The notes: generated by a model from the sequence alone, not told the origin. Counted from the first letter of the stretch, positions 50,086 to 63,871 are shown. The stretch: 64,000 bases of DNA from Beaufortia kweichowensis (GCA_019155185.1 CM032808.1:8918716-8982715); one strand, 5' to 3'. Translations and numbers: made by a program.

Positions 50086-52157
50086 CTAGCCGATCATGTT
50101 TTGTGGCTGTGACAATACTAAACTCTTTTAGCTCTTAACCCTTTTGATTTCTTTTTCACTGTCTTTGTTATAAGATTAAATGGTGTTTTTATGATGTCCT
50201 TGCAGGTGCAGTTGTATTTCTGATGTTTTCTTGTTTTCATCTGTCCTTTATAAAGTGTGATAGTTTAAAAACAATTGGGGACATTAAAACAGTGAAGAAG
50301 TACAAAGCAGGGAGTTTGTTTAAGTAGACAGATGGGAAACAGACAGCGAAACGTTGGAGAATGTTGGCACATTTAGTGGAAATATTACATGTGTTTTCAG
50401 TCCATATCACAGGAGAAGAACTACTAAGGGAGGAAAATGATAGTAGAAGATGAAAGAGTGTAGTCTCATGGGAGCACTGGGTAGTTGTTGGCATTTACAC
50501 AGAGGTTTTACCATTTGACTTGATGAGGTCACAGGTCAAAATTAATGTTGAAACCGTGCCTCCTAGCATCACCACTTTCAATGAGAGGAAGAGAAAATAG
50601 AGACTTTGTCACTTTTATACCATCTGACTTCACTTGAACTTCAGATGCTGTTTGAAGATGAGAAAGGTCATGAGGGTCTCTGAGACAGGAAAAGAATGGG
50701 GTACTTGAGGAAGTAATATAAAGGGGCCAAGAAGGATCCTTAAGCATTTTCACAGGTGTGATGTCACCTACAGCTGCCCAGTGGCAGATGTGTCCAAACA
50801 GCTGACAAGCTTTGGACGTTGTGAGTTTTTATACTGTTGTTTTTTTGCTTGTTTATCTTTCTCTTTATGGGTTACAGTCCAAGTACCAAATATCAGGTTA
50901 AATACTAACAATCTATGGCTAAAAGTCGTATGTGTCCAGTTGTTATTTTACAGGGAATACTTTTGAAAAAATTCTCCTTTGAAGTTGGAGTAAACTGAGC
51001 CTCAAATCAGATTTCATGTGTTTTTTTTGTTCTGACTACAAATTTAAGTTTTCTTTCTAGATTATTTCAGTCTGTGATAACAGCCCTTGCGACCTCCAAA
51101 AGTAGAATTGTTTTTCAGGGTTCAGGAAGATCTGTGATTGTAATTTAATTTTTTAACAACATAATTTGACTAAAAATAAGACTTTAGGACTTTCTTTGAT
51201 CACATGGTCATAATGATGTAGTTTGTGTCACTAAATTGTAACAGTTTAAAGAATTTAATTTGGATATTAGCCTAATTGCATAAATCATCAGTTATTTGTT
51301 CATTATTAGTTAGTTTTCCCAGTATACCTTTCTTGATGTGGATAAGTTGCTAATTCTAGTTGACAAATTATACATTTTAATTTCCTTTTCAGAATCATAT
51401 ACATAAGGAGAGGCATCAGAATCATAATTGATTGTTATTGTATTGCATTTATGCTTTCATACAAAGCGATTTTATACATTTTTCTTTGTGTTTACATGGA
51501 ATCAAGTCAACTAAGATCTGATATTTATTAGATTAGATGTTAACATTTTCTTGGCTGCTTTATTTTTTTATGTAATACATAATCTTTTTGCTCTGTCTGA
51601 GATGTCAACCTGTGTGTTTGTTTGGTCTCTGAGGAAGCTGGCTGTTCAACTGAGATTAATATTTTTCTTCGTGTTTCTTCCAAGATAAGCAAGGTCCCAT
51701 TTAATGATAATTTCCTTAAATGATGATTGTTGTGACCCTGGGTCAAATAGGGAGGTTTGTTTGCAGTAAGTTCAGCTCTTATCCTTTGGTCATATATATT
51801 TTCCAGCTCTTCTCATTAGTGCAGAGTTTGTCTTTGACTGCATACTAAGTGTATACCCTTATTTTTTTTCATCTACCCCAACTTATTCTTGGCTCTCAGT
51901 TTTTCTCCGGAGCCTGAAAGAATTTCAGAAGGTGGCTTGAGGGTTTGAAAAACACAGGGGGGATTTGCAGGAAAAACAACATGAAATGAAAATGGTCTTG
52001 GCTTTGTCTTAGTGGTCCAAACCGACAATATTTACAGCCTCTTTAGAGGATTTTAGGTTAAATTTACCATTTTAAAGCCTGTGATATTTATAAAATGCTC
52101 CATGTAGCATTAAAATATTTGTTGCTGGTATGTAATTTAATGTGTCCGTAGCTGACT

Positions 52158-52367
52158 ACAGTGTAAAAACATTCTTTGCTTTCTTAAGTTTTTAAGTATA
52201 ATCACATTGGCTTTACAAGTTGTCATTTCAAGTTGTTATTTAAAATTTTGGCCAGTTGCTATAACATATAAAATAAGTTGAAATAATGTTTAAACAGTTG
52301 AAATGACTTGTAAAGCCAAGTTGATTGTACTAAAAAAAATGTAAAGCATCAGAAAATTTGTACAGTG
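52158..52367. mobile_element. Palindromic MITE-like element, about 210 bp
   Basis: TTGGCTTTACAAGTTGTCATTTCAA near 52209 is complementary to TTGAAATGACTTGTAAAGCCAA near 52300, and the outer ends (ACAGTGTAAAAACATTC and GAAAATTTGTACAGTGT) also pair. No coding content. Confidence 0.75.
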
Positions 52368-53104
52368 TGTGTACACATACATTGTGTAATGTGATTATGT
52401 AAGCAAATGATCTCAATTTCTCATGTGGTATCATTCACAACCAGCCGTAACTAACTTCCTTTTCCTTCTCGAGTTCATTGTCCATAGTGCGCTGTAGGCA
52501 GTTCCCATCTCAAGAGTCTGGACCTTTGCCAAGCAGTCGCCAAGTACTAAAACACAAACCCTGTCAATAAAGGGACACTGTCTGTAAATATGTCCTTTGA
52601 ATATTTCCTTCTGACATTTCTGTTTCCCAAAGCACCTTGTGGATCATGAGAATGTGAGAAAGCCACAATTGTTTTCCCTATCGGAAACACAGTGCCAACC
52701 AGTAGCATTAGCGCGGTAAACTGGTGGAAAGTCCTGCCCTGTTGTTGTTGTTGTTATTCAGCAAGCTCTTCACAAACATACACACACAGGGGTTGTGTTA
52801 TCAGAATGGGCCTCTGTGTACATTCACAATTGCCATTGTTTTAGTTCTCTACCTCAGCAAGGCTTAATTGAGCCTGGCACCACGACTCGACCCCAGTGGA
52901 ATGACAGAGCTATGAGGGTCAGTGCAGTTTCTCTCCCTCTCTCTCTCGTTCTTTCTCTCTTTATCACTGTTTGGGTGCCAAGGGCTTGGCTGCAACACCA
53001 ACAAAATGTGAGTCTCGAAAGGTCTCCATTCACAGCAATAGGCCTGTGTCTGTTAAAACCAGTTGCTAAAGTACTGGATGCTGCACATACAATGCACATC
53101 AGCA

Positions 53105-53245
53105 TTCAGGGCCCATTGCATCAAGTTTGATTTGATTTTTTTGGCAACACACATGCTGATAAATACATGCACTGCAAAGCTTGAATGCACTGTTGTTTTG
53201 GATAAAAGCATCTTCCAAATGCATAAATGTAAATGTAGTTACACT
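53105..53245 (+). mobile_element. SINE 3' half
   Basis: CTGATAAATACATGCACTGC, GCTTGAATGCACTG, then TTTTGGATAAAAGCATCTTC and CAAATGCATAAATGTAAATG: the same 3' motifs as the other SINE remnants, in forward sense. Confidence 0.65.
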
Positions 53246-53679
53246 AATGCTTCATCCATGTTATTCCGTCTTTATATAAATAATTTAGAAACGGCAGCCT
53301 GCATTTGAGATGCTGAGTTCTACAGGATGGTCCTTATTATACCAGCATGATTTAAGGATGTTTTGAAGAACATCAAATCGGACCTTTTCCACATATGGCA
53401 CATGGTCAATGTCACAATTCTTTCTGCGGTCGCTTATATCTGTGCATATCTTAGTTACAGGAACTACAACAGTTTGCATATAACTATAGTCAGACTTGTC
53501 GATGTTTAAAGGAATAAATTCTCAATAGATGAGTACCACATTTGGAATTTGAATGTGCACTTCCTGCAAGATAAATTTAGCTTCGATAACCCCAAATGCA
53601 CTTGGTGTTGCATTGGTTTTGATTTATTCGTTTCATTTTATACATCTTATAATATTACAGATTTATTTTTATTTGAAGC

Positions 53680-53761
53680 ACTACTTCTCACCCGGGTCAG
53701 GCTGTTCTGCACGGCTGTGCTCAGCTGCTGCCTGGAAGTTTTGGGGCTTGACTGTATACAG
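53680..53761 (+). other. Candidate exon, possibly untranslated, right of mtpap
   Basis: A GC-rich 82-nt stretch lies between a T-rich acceptor ending TTTGAAG and a strong donor, ACAGG/GTGAGTAA. It stands out from AT-rich flanks. Human synteny would put jcad, in the same orientation, to the right of mtpap, so a 5' leader exon is conceivable. This is inference only. Confidence 0.2.
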
Positions 53762-53847
53762 GGTGAGTAATAGACATTGAAAGTTGTCAGAGATTGTGCT
53801 GAGTTCAGTAACTGCTGCTCAGATGAGCTCCGTCTCAGGCCTGACTA

Positions 53848-53937
53848 CATCTGTGGCCATAATAAGTGCAGTAGGGAATTAAGAACGTTGATTCCGGACA
53901 ATAGCGAAAGGAAAGTCGAGAAATGTTTTTATATTCA
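53848..53937 (+). repeat. 90-bp duplicated segment, probable source copy
   Basis: Identical except for one base (G versus T in GATTCCGGACAATAG) to 55171-55260, same orientation, 1.3 kb away. This copy lies in ordinary unique DNA. Confidence 0.9.
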
Positions 53938-54908
53938 GCCTCGAGATCATTTACGTTTAGTTACTTTGGTTTGGTTCCGTATGAGTTTTTCTCATTAAAT
54001 GTTATATTATACCACATAAAATAGAAACACACGGATTAAACTGTTTAGATAGATGTTTGATTGCAGTTGGTTTGTGTAAATGAACATTGTACACTGTCTA
54101 CCGTTGATTCTCAGATCCTCTCATCTCTGGTTTCTTTTGTGGTGGTGAATCCATATGTAATGACATCCATTCCTGGAACTGTAAAATCCTGTGATCGTTC
54201 TCTGCTAAATCTATTAGAAAGACACAGCCGCTCTCCTACTTTTCCTTTAATTTCGTTTCTGGAAAAACACAACTGTAGGATCTGATTCCTCTTTTCACCT
54301 TTTAAGCATTTTCACCTCACACTTATAAAACTGTATAGGGACATTTTCCTCCCACTCTTTCTTTCCTATAATTTATCTTAAAGTGTGTGAGTTTGTGTGC
54401 TTTTGTCTTTCACATGCCTACTGGAAGCCTGAGATAATCTGTGTTAAAACTTGAATGCATTAATAGGGCCCAAAGTGACAGTAATCTTTGTTATTAAAAA
54501 TTTACTGCTCATTCATGGCTAAAGTTCACGTATATTGTTTGACTCATCTTGTCATAATTGCAATAACTTCTTTTTGGGGTTCTGCCATATTAATTTTGTA
54601 GTTAAGGCACATGCTGCCATACAGCTGGAACAGAAGTGGCCCTGTGTGCTGGTAAATGAACTGATGTCAGTTTGAAATTAAATTTGAGTCTTAAGAGAGA
54701 CTCAGCATTAGTCTATATTTGGCAGGGCAGTAACTGGGTTCTCTGCTAACGTGATTTAGGTGAATGTTGGATGGGTTGGAGTGAAAGAAAATGGACGGAT
54801 GTCACAAAATGTAAAAGCTAAGATCAATAGACTTTTTCTAACTTGACTACTCATTACAAAACTGTGAGCATTATAGTATAACATCATTTAAAATCATTAG
54901 TTACCGTC

Positions 54909-55570
54909 ACATATGGGCAATTCCAGAAAAGTTTTTACCAAAGGTTTTCACCATGCTAATAGCTTAGATGTCAAGATTTGGTTGTTTAAATACTCATGTG
55001 AGATCTCTGTCAAAGTTTTTAGAGCATTTTATTATGTTTAAAGCATGATTTTTCATCACATAAAGAGCTGTTTTTAGAACTTACACATCCTTCACAGTTC
55101 ATATTTCTTCTAATGTGCACAAAATAAAATAAAATAACTTTTTATGTTCTTTGAGGAGTCATCTCTTCTCCATCTGTGGCCATAATAAGTGCAGTAGGGA
55201 ATTAAGAACGTTGATTCCTGACAATAGCGAAAGGAAAGTCGAGAAATGTTTTTATATTCATAATATTCATCATATTGCTTATGATTTGTACATTTTAATT
55301 CACAAAATTATCTAAGCATTGTGTTTCTCAAAAATGTGTGTTCTTTTTTGTCCCATCCATAACGCATGTATATTTCCTCCTCTTCAATAGAAAATACATG
55401 CGTAGACTAAGATTTTTTAATGTCTGGACTCAGCAAGGGTTATATACGAATATACAGGTATATGAAATATAAATTGATGGTGCAGTATATTGGTAATAAA
55501 TACATTTTTTGAAAATGTATATTTCTAGTTTTGACTATGAATCTCCATAATGCTGGAATTGCCCATATAC
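54909..55570. mobile_element. Foldback element with GGGCAATTCCAG ends
   Basis: ATATGGGCAATTCCAGAAAA at the left is complementary to TAATGCTGGAATTGCCCATA at the right, about 650 bp apart. The interior is AT-rich and includes GTCCCATCCATAACGCATGT. A 90-bp block of foreign sequence lies inside at 55171-55260. Confidence 0.7.
55171..55260 (+). repeat. 90-bp duplicated segment, copy inside a foldback element
   Basis: Begins CATCTGTGGCCATAATAAGT and ends TTTTTATATTCA, matching 53848-53937. It interrupts the foldback element at 54909-55570. No target duplication, poly(A) or terminal repeat is seen. Confidence 0.9.
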
Positions 55571-56896
55571 TTTTCATGTTAATTCTGTCAGCCTTTATGA
55601 AACACGAAATATTAAATACTATTCCAGTTTTGAAATAGCAGGTTTCTGCACATTTTATGTGCAAGAACATAATGCAGGTGGGATTAAGATGGTTTGGATA
55701 AATAACAAAAGGTCAGCTGCATGTGCTGAACAGCAATGTTTTTTTGATGGCCAGCACTGTTTAAAGTCCCTTTATTTCTGCTGAGTTCATTTGAAGTGGA
55801 TGAATTTGTGGGCTGACACAGACAATGCTTGCTCTGTCAAAATAGCCTTTGTTAGGGATCCGCAGCATTATCCCACTGCCCCCCAGCATTCTCTCTGTGC
55901 TCTCTGGAACTTGTTTGGTTGTTTGTGTTTCACATTGCTCTCTGTAACAAAATATCTGTCCAGCTAGTTATGTGTGAATGGTAAATTAATGCTTGCCGTT
56001 GCAATCAGTTGTGCAACTGCATCTGAATTCTGTAGTAGATAAGTGCGTATTGTGATAAAAACCGTTTCTTTTATTAAAAGGTGATGTCTGGGTCAGGCAG
56101 GTGTTTTGTTGTTCAGACAGTAACGTCTTTCATACCGTCAGCACAGAATTAAAATAGTAAGACCAACATAAGGAAGCACTAAGTGAAAACATTCCCTTTC
56201 CACTTTGGAAGAATTTCCCTCAGAAAGACTCTCCTTTGGGAGATCCTGACAACTAAAAGAATGTCCACTGACCTGATTAGGTAAACAAACACTTTAATGT
56301 CAAATCTTTGTGGTTTTAAAGGGCAAAGATAACCTTTTAAATCCATGCCGGTGACCTCTGCAAGGTCACATGACACATGTTCAGCACGTGCATCCCGAGG
56401 CCTGGCATTAGTTGAGCTGTTATTTCGTGGCGATGAGCTGGTCTCTGCATCCTTTCCCTCCAGCCGTTTTGAGTTCACCTCTAACAGAGGTCACCTGTCC
56501 AAGGAAATTGTTGACTGCCTTTTGTGGTAAAGGAGTAGTGTGTCCTAAATTCATCCTCTGTCATTCAGTGAAGCAAAAATAACAGAATTATTAGCAGTTC
56601 ATTAGGAATACGTCCACTGAACCAAAATGTGCCATTTTTATTGTTAGATAACATCAGTGATCGTGTAAATAAGTAGCCAAGGGGATGGTGGCCAGAACTG
56701 TCAAGACTAGATGATGTCATTGGCGTTTAAAGGTTGTGAATTTCTCTGGGCTCTTGTGATTGTCACTTTGTTTGTAAACCTGCAGCTAAACCCATTATTT
56801 AGTGACTCATCCAGTGCTTTGTGGTAATCACAATAATATTACTTTTTACAGATGACGTAAAATAAATTAGTCTTTTTTTTAAGATTGGCCTGCCTG

Positions 56897-57316
56897 AAAA
56901 AGATCCTGTCTGTGAAAATCTTAGTCTTTTTTATGATTTACTGTTTTCTACATAAAATCATCCTTCATAATGTAAAGAATATTCTGTGAAATTATATCCT
57001 TGATATTTTTAATATTGATGAGTAATGACATGAATTGAAAGCAATGTTTAGGAAGGCAACTTCCAGTATTTTTGTTATAATTTATAAAAATTAATATAAT
57101 TGATAATACAATTAGTATAATTGATGAAATCATTAATTTCATTATTATAAATGAAAATTTGTATCTGGAAATATGTCATATAATGTATAATCTATCATGT
57201 ACAGTGATAAACACATATTGCACATTATTTTTGTTATTTTTTGGTAGTCTATTACTACTTTGATTCTTCTACTCTATTGTATTTTGAGACTTCAGCATGG
57301 ATTTCACAGTCTCACA
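56897..57316. mobile_element. TGTGACC-family foldback element, expanded
   Basis: Left end AGATCCTGTCTGTGAAAATC and right end CATGGATTTCACAGTCTCACA. The middle is enlarged by AT-rich DNA to about 420 bp. Confidence 0.55.
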
Positions 57317-59967
57317 TTTTTCCATCTCAACCTGGAGATAAGCATTAAATTGAATAGCCTTGAAAAATTTAACAGAGGAGTTAAGGTCTAGATATTTTCA
57401 AGAAGAAACATTTAGGATTCTGCAACATTTTTGATTGAAGTTTCTCAAGCATTGCTAAAATATCTAGGATCACCAGGTTTTGCATAAACATGTACATTTG
57501 TACATCAAAAGTTATATATTACATTAGAAAAGTATGCAAAATTTTCACGAGTGGTCCCAGATATTTTGGACCTTACTGGACTTCAAAGAACTAATACTTT
57601 ATCAAATATCAATCACTGTGTTACTAACCACTACAATATCAATCTTCCCACAGAGCAGAATCAGAATGAAATCAAAGAGACAGTTATAGTAAGAAGTCCA
57701 ACTGATATATCCCCTTCTTTGTATTTAGGATATTGGGGGTGAAAATAAGAGAGAGGTGGGGTTGACTTGGAACAAATTTCTTTATGAAAATTCCTTTATG
57801 ATAAATCCATCACTGGTATGGCAGGTTAAGCTAAAAAAAAGTTTGTTTTCTTTTTATTAAACTGGCATTTGGGCGACTCGCATCTGTGCTAAGAGCTTTA
57901 CACCCCCTCCTTTCATAACACTCCGGGATCTCAGATGGAGAGTGATGGAGGCGTACAAATGAGCAAAGGAGAAATACACATGGATCTGCTGGATAGGAAG
58001 CACATGTGCTCCTCCGTCCCCAGAGAGCAGCTCCACCCTTCACTTCTCTCGTTCTTTAGACCTTCTCTCTCATTCTCTTTCATCCTCCAAACTTCCTTTT
58101 CTTTTCTCTGATTCTCATCTGCTTTTAACTCCCGTTTTATTCATCCATTTTTAGTCGTCCATGCTCTGATGGATCATCTTGTTCCCCTCTGCCTTTCCCC
58201 ATTCCCGACTTTCCTAACTGTCAGACCCTCGGCTCGAGATTCCACACATGCCTTTAATTTGGGAGGGAGGGAGCCCAGGAGTGCAGCTAGCTTACAGCTC
58301 AGGAATTTTCCACCATACGTTGGGAGGGAGGCTGAGGTGTGGGGCCACCAGCAGCCCAATCCGACCCCCCACCCCACCTCTCCGCCGAGACCCAACCGCA
58401 CTGTCTGTTCCGCGAGTGGCCATCAAATGAAGGTGGCGGAAAGGTCAGCAAAGCAATAAAGAAAAAAGAAGAGATTGAGATGGAAGGAAAAGAGGTGATT
58501 TGTAGAGGACAGGAGAGCGAGATGGATGCTGTGAGTTCATCCAAATGCTATGGAAACAATCCATGCACATATATGCAAGCAATGAGATCGCACTTTCCGC
58601 CGAATTTACTGTAGATGCATTATGGCATTTGCTTTCAGACAACAATCCATTTACAACAGTCCCTTTGGAATAAACAAAAACACAACTTGAAGTCTGATCC
58701 CAAAGTCTAGACAGACAGTGCTAATATTATCACATCTGCAGTCATGTTAGAATTCCCTGTAGGAGGTAAAGGTCGGAAAGATCAGTGACATACTTTGCTT
58801 GTCAAACATATTATATTTGAAGTCTCTGTCCAAATACTTTATTTATGCATCTTTGGCTTTCTAACGTTTAGATAGAAACGGGGCTAAATATATGTGATGG
58901 AACAAAGCAATCCTGAGGCAGATTTGGAGTTTGAGAGAAGTGCTTTAGTGGATACTGAAGGGAGAGTAAAATCCCTAAGAGTTAAAATAATTATTACAGT
59001 GGGCTTTGATTTGCACGATACTGCAGACGTAACTGGGTCTCCCTTAATTCCTCAACCCTATTGAAATGCAGCAGAATCCGTACATATCTGTCTGGTAATG
59101 ACTGCTGCAGTCTTTGGAAAAGGCTTTTATGTTGAAAGACTCTGAGTCTGAGGGACTGAGAGCTTTTTCATGTAACTTCTGACTCCCCAATGATGGATGT
59201 ATTCAAGATGTGGAATTAAATTATTATTTGGCAAATAATAGAAAAATAGAAAAACAATGCAGTGTATTTTGCTGCTGACATAGAGCCAAGTGGTCTTGTT
59301 TATAAAACCTTTGGAGGCCTGGTTAACTGTTAATATTGTGTTTTGTTGTTCAATAAAGTAACTCACAGGTGAGATTTTGAGTGATGACATCATAGATTTA
59401 CCTAGATTTATGTAAAATAATGTGTCATTATATCTCAAGTTGAATGTGTTACAGAATCAGGAATCCCAAAAATGCCCTGTTTCTTTCCAAAATGAGCCGT
59501 CCTCAAGACGGCCCTCTCTCACCAGTGGCCAAGAAATCAAAACATAGGCGTGTGCCATGGAAATAAGGAAGTATGAAGCACTTTTTTCACTTTCTTGTTT
59601 GGCTGGTGAAGATATCCAGTGCAGCCAGAACCACATGGCTCTGATTAATCTCACATCCAGTGTGGTAAAAAGCTCTCCAGGGCTCCTTAATGACCTACCA
59701 GAAAGAATTTGTACTTATAACCGTCAATTGTTCTATATTTATGAGTTATTCTTGGTTGTATCCTAGATGCATCAGCTGTGGATGAAATCTGTATTTGTTG
59801 GGCTTGCAAGGCAGCACTGTAGTGAAATTGATGTATGTGTTTCCCAGATGCTTAGTTTTACACTTCTTAATTCATCCCAAACTATTTAACATACAGACTG
59901 CATCCAAATTTGCAGAAAATTTTAGCCTTGGGTGAGCTGTTTGGTTTTGGTTTTTGTGAGCCTTATA

Positions 59968-60178
59968 AGGGGAAAGTTTACTCAGAAATGAAGATTCTTT
60001 CATTATTCTTTTTTATTTGTATGTCATTCCAAACTTTTTTCTTCTGCAGATCACAAATAAAGATATTTTGAAGAATGTTGGTAACCAGACAACACTGGCT
60101 TTCCTTTACTTTCATTGTATGGACACAAAACCATTAAGACTCATTTCTCAAAATATCTTCTTTTGTGTTGTGCTGCTG
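59968..60178 (+). mobile_element. Truncated copy of the 30144 foldback family
   Basis: Carries the internal inverted pair AAAGATATTTTGAAGAATGT and CTCAAAATATCTTCTTTTGT and the spacer GGTAACCAGACAACACTGG. The right terminus seems lost. Confidence 0.7.
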
Positions 60179-62569
60179 GCACTGTTCATTTTTTCCAGAA
60201 ATGCAAATCTGTTTATTTGTGCTGTATTTTTGATTGTTAGCTACTGCAAATCTAATTGAAGTTTAAAAAGTTTGATTAGGTTGATATTTCATGTCATACT
60301 GTTTTCCAAGCAAGACATATTTTCTCTCCTGTGCGTTCATACCCATGGCTCTGATTTTGTTTGTGGTTTCCGGAATAGAAATTTGCAGCTGCGGCCTCTG
60401 ATTTGTAACATCTGCAAGAATCGCATAATATCAGATCTGGACTGTGTATGTTTGTGTACATTATTACTTTATGTGTTGGCTTTCCATGTTTTCTCATACC
60501 TGCGTATTTAAACAAACAAATATAATAAATATGTTTTCCCTGTAAATTAAGGGTTCAGTTACAGACATGGCGTGATTCCAGTGAAACATACCTGGGTCAG
60601 TCTGTTTCTCTCTCTTACACAGTCAGTCCTTATGGGGGTTGCGTCTTAACATCTTTATCATGCATAACTCCAATGCTCGGCTTGACCTCACCGGTGAGTT
60701 TAGAGATAAAGGCTGGGATGGTTCAGAGGTTAATGCAGGGATCACAGGGTCATGTGACCACTTCTTTAGGGCTTGTGTGAAGAGTCCTAGTTGATGAAGG
60801 GCAGTAGGTTGCATGCTTTAGTAATGACATATATTTCACACTGATCCACGACTTAGCCAAAACCAACATTTTTAGAGCCACGTTCTTTTCAAGTCTGCCT
60901 GGACAGAGAGATAAAAGGCACATAATCCATGAAAAAGGACATGATGTTCAATGTAGAGGTGATGATAAAGATAACAGTGGGTGGGTGGGGAGGACTGATA
61001 AATTCCAACATTTGTGATTTTATCTTTCTTTTGATCGCATGCAGAATTTGTTTTTACAACCGAACCCACAAATAAGACGTAATTACACCCCGCTTGTGTT
61101 CTTATGTGCAGAATTGAAATCGGGGGGAGTTGATGGTTCAGTCCAAATAAGCAACTGAAATTAGCCACAATCAAATTTAGTTTTGTTGTTGGTCGGTAAG
61201 GACAACTGAGGGTAAATGGGTGGCCCTCAGGGGCCGATGTTTTCCTCTGCTTAACATCAGGGTGGGAGGAATAGAGCTCCCAAATGAATTACAGAGTCCC
61301 GTCAAAGTTCTGTGAAATTAGGTTGTAGTTCATTAGGGTGTAGTTCAGATAAATAAGGTAAGGCTGATTTTCTATTGTTGGACTTTACTTCTTAATCTGG
61401 TAACAAATAGTGAGCTCAATAAAGTATTTATATTCATAAGCCATAATTAAATATGTTGGAATACTTTTGCGCAATATATATTTAAAAAATCACATCAAAA
61501 CATTTATTTCGCATTAAAAAAAACCCACACAAACATAATGTTAAACGTTGTGCAACATGTCCAAAGTCAATTAGAAGGTTACTTCATTAAAGCATCTGTG
61601 TGAACTTGAGACAATAAAACTTAAACATCTCAAAGTGCCCAAATACACTTTTTGGGCATCAGAACATCTTCTCGGATATTAAAATGAACGCTTGCTTCTT
61701 GTCACTGGTCAACTGTTGAGAAGCTGTTATGGCACTGTCTGACTCTATTTATAGACTTCTGGTTTCTTGGTTTGTATCTGTGTTGATGATAAGGATTCTG
61801 ATATCTCACTTCCCTGCTTCTTATCTGCTGGAATGTAAACAAGCTATCGAATGCTGCAACATTTAAACACCGGGTTGAAGGCAAACTGGGAATTCTGGGG
61901 ATGAGGTTATTAGCTGATGGTTATGTAAAGGTCACACTTTGTCAGAGAGGAATTCCCAGACTTAGGGCAGTTCACCGGCTGGTATTCCCACAGCGAGTCT
62001 GTCAGGATGGGAGTAAGACTGGGAGGAGAGTGTTACTGTGAGGTCATTTCACTAAGTGCGGCCGGGCTGAGAAAAAACACTCAAACTAGCGAATACTGTA
62101 GATAATGGAAAACTTCTGTAACCGCTAATGTAGAGAATCCCACCTTGTACGCTCACATTTTTGACATATTTTGAGCATAAGTGGGCTTTTAATAATGTCC
62201 TTTTTTTCTATCTAACTTTCTCTCTCTACCTCACACACGCACAAACACACAAATTAGATTGTGTCTGCAAATTATTTAATCCAAACCTCTATTGTGTCAT
62301 TTCTGAATGCTTCTTTCAGGACAAATAAATGTAGTATTCTCTCACGCACGGCATCCTGATTCAGCCTCAGATGGCTTGTCCACAGACACATATTACACAT
62401 ATAACTTTTCAGTCAAACATGATTAGTAAAAAATACATCCACGTGGAAATAATGTTTAAAGAATTGAGTTGAAACAAATTCATTGGTGTTAAATCTTTAA
62501 AAATAGATGTTTATAGTTTTATTTAAGGCACTTACTAGCAAAATATCAATGAGCATAACTGTATACACT

Positions 62570-62612
62570 CCTAAAAGTAAGGTTGCCGAAAGGTTCTTTG
62601 TCAGGCTGTATG
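62570..62612. mobile_element. Fragment of the GGTTCTT foldback family
   Basis: TACACTCCTAAAAGTAAGGT followed by AAAGGTTCTTTG resembles one end of the elements at 2661 and 12690. Short, so tentative. Confidence 0.4.
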
Positions 62613-63646
62613 CTTCCATAATATTAGATATTAATAGACATATTAATATTAATAGGTTAGACTTTCCTCTTCATCTGTAAGTGAGTAGTTTATGACTATA
62701 AAAAGTCCTATGTGGACCAGACTTTACGCCAAAGTCAAAAGTCTGGTTTTCAAGGCTTTCATCATCCCAAATACCAGACCAGTTATGAAAGCAAAAGAAG
62801 AAAGAAAGAGAGACTAAACGAGAGAAAAAGAGGGAAAAGCATTTAACAGGAGTGATGCTAGACAGTATGTTGGTGGTCTGGCTGCAGTTTGGCAAGACCT
62901 CATTGTGGTGTAGTCTGGGCAACCCAGCAGGTGGGTCTGAAGGAGTAGAGAGTCATAAGCTATAATATAAGCTTGGCATCCGACCTGCCTACTCGTAGGA
63001 TCCAACGTACAAAACACAGACCTCCTAACATAAATATTAAAATCATAAAAATATCCTTACTTGGCAAATTTCAAAGTGAATCTCAGTTGTTGTACCAATG
63101 TGTGGTTTTGATCATTGATGAGAGCGTTTCAAGTAATGTTGATATAATTAGATGTTTGGTATATGATAAGGCATACAGTAGTACACCACAGAAGAGTGCT
63201 AACCACCTTTTATTTGCTGCTCAGCAGTTTGGAGCTTTGATGTGTCTGTGAATGTATGCAGGCTTACATAGCGTGTCTGTGCCATGTGAAAGCTGTATTA
63301 AGTTGGGTTTAAACTGGGAGAGATAGCACCACTCGTGCTGATATCTGTGCGTGTGAGATCAGGTTTTACAAGGTCTCCCCAAATCCCACTGCTTTTAACA
63401 GCTACATTCCCACAGCACAATCTGTGTGTGCTAATACAGTGCTGTTTATTCAATTTTGGGCATGAAGGTGTTTCTGGATCTACCATGTTTGTGCATTTGT
63501 GCGGCCAAAAGAAATACTCTGGAGACATTTAAGCCACACAAAAAAAATGTGTAAATGTTTTTGTGTTCTAACAATATATCAAATCAAGTATTTTACTGTT
63601 AAGAAAGATGTACATACTTCAGGCAAAACGAATTATGAACACTATA

Positions 63647-63871
63647 TGTGACCCTGTCTGTGAAAACTATATTCTATAGTCTACATATCTTTTTCTATAG
63701 TCTAAATTATCTTTGAGTTCTATCATTTACATTTTTGTCATGTCATTCCTCAGTCAATATTAAAGATATCAAGGTTATATTTTTGATGTTTATATGTTCT
63801 TTACACTGTTTAGGATGGGTTTTTTTACCAAAAAATTACTTTAGCTGAGTTTTCACAGGCGCAGAGTCACA
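63647..63871. mobile_element. TGTGACC-family foldback element, best-preserved ends
   Basis: TGTGACCCTGTCTGTGAAAA at the left and TTTTCACAGGCGCAGAGTCACA at the right, 225 bp, flanked by TATA and TATG (possible TA target duplication). No ORF. Confidence 0.75.

Noticed and set aside
55440..55670. 76-codon minus-strand frame
   Set aside because: Lies across the right end of the foldback element at 54909-55570.
58169..58614. Overlapping frames on both strands in a GC-richer block
   Set aside because: Poly-Pro and low-complexity products on both strands, no splice pair that keeps a frame, and no recognisable protein.
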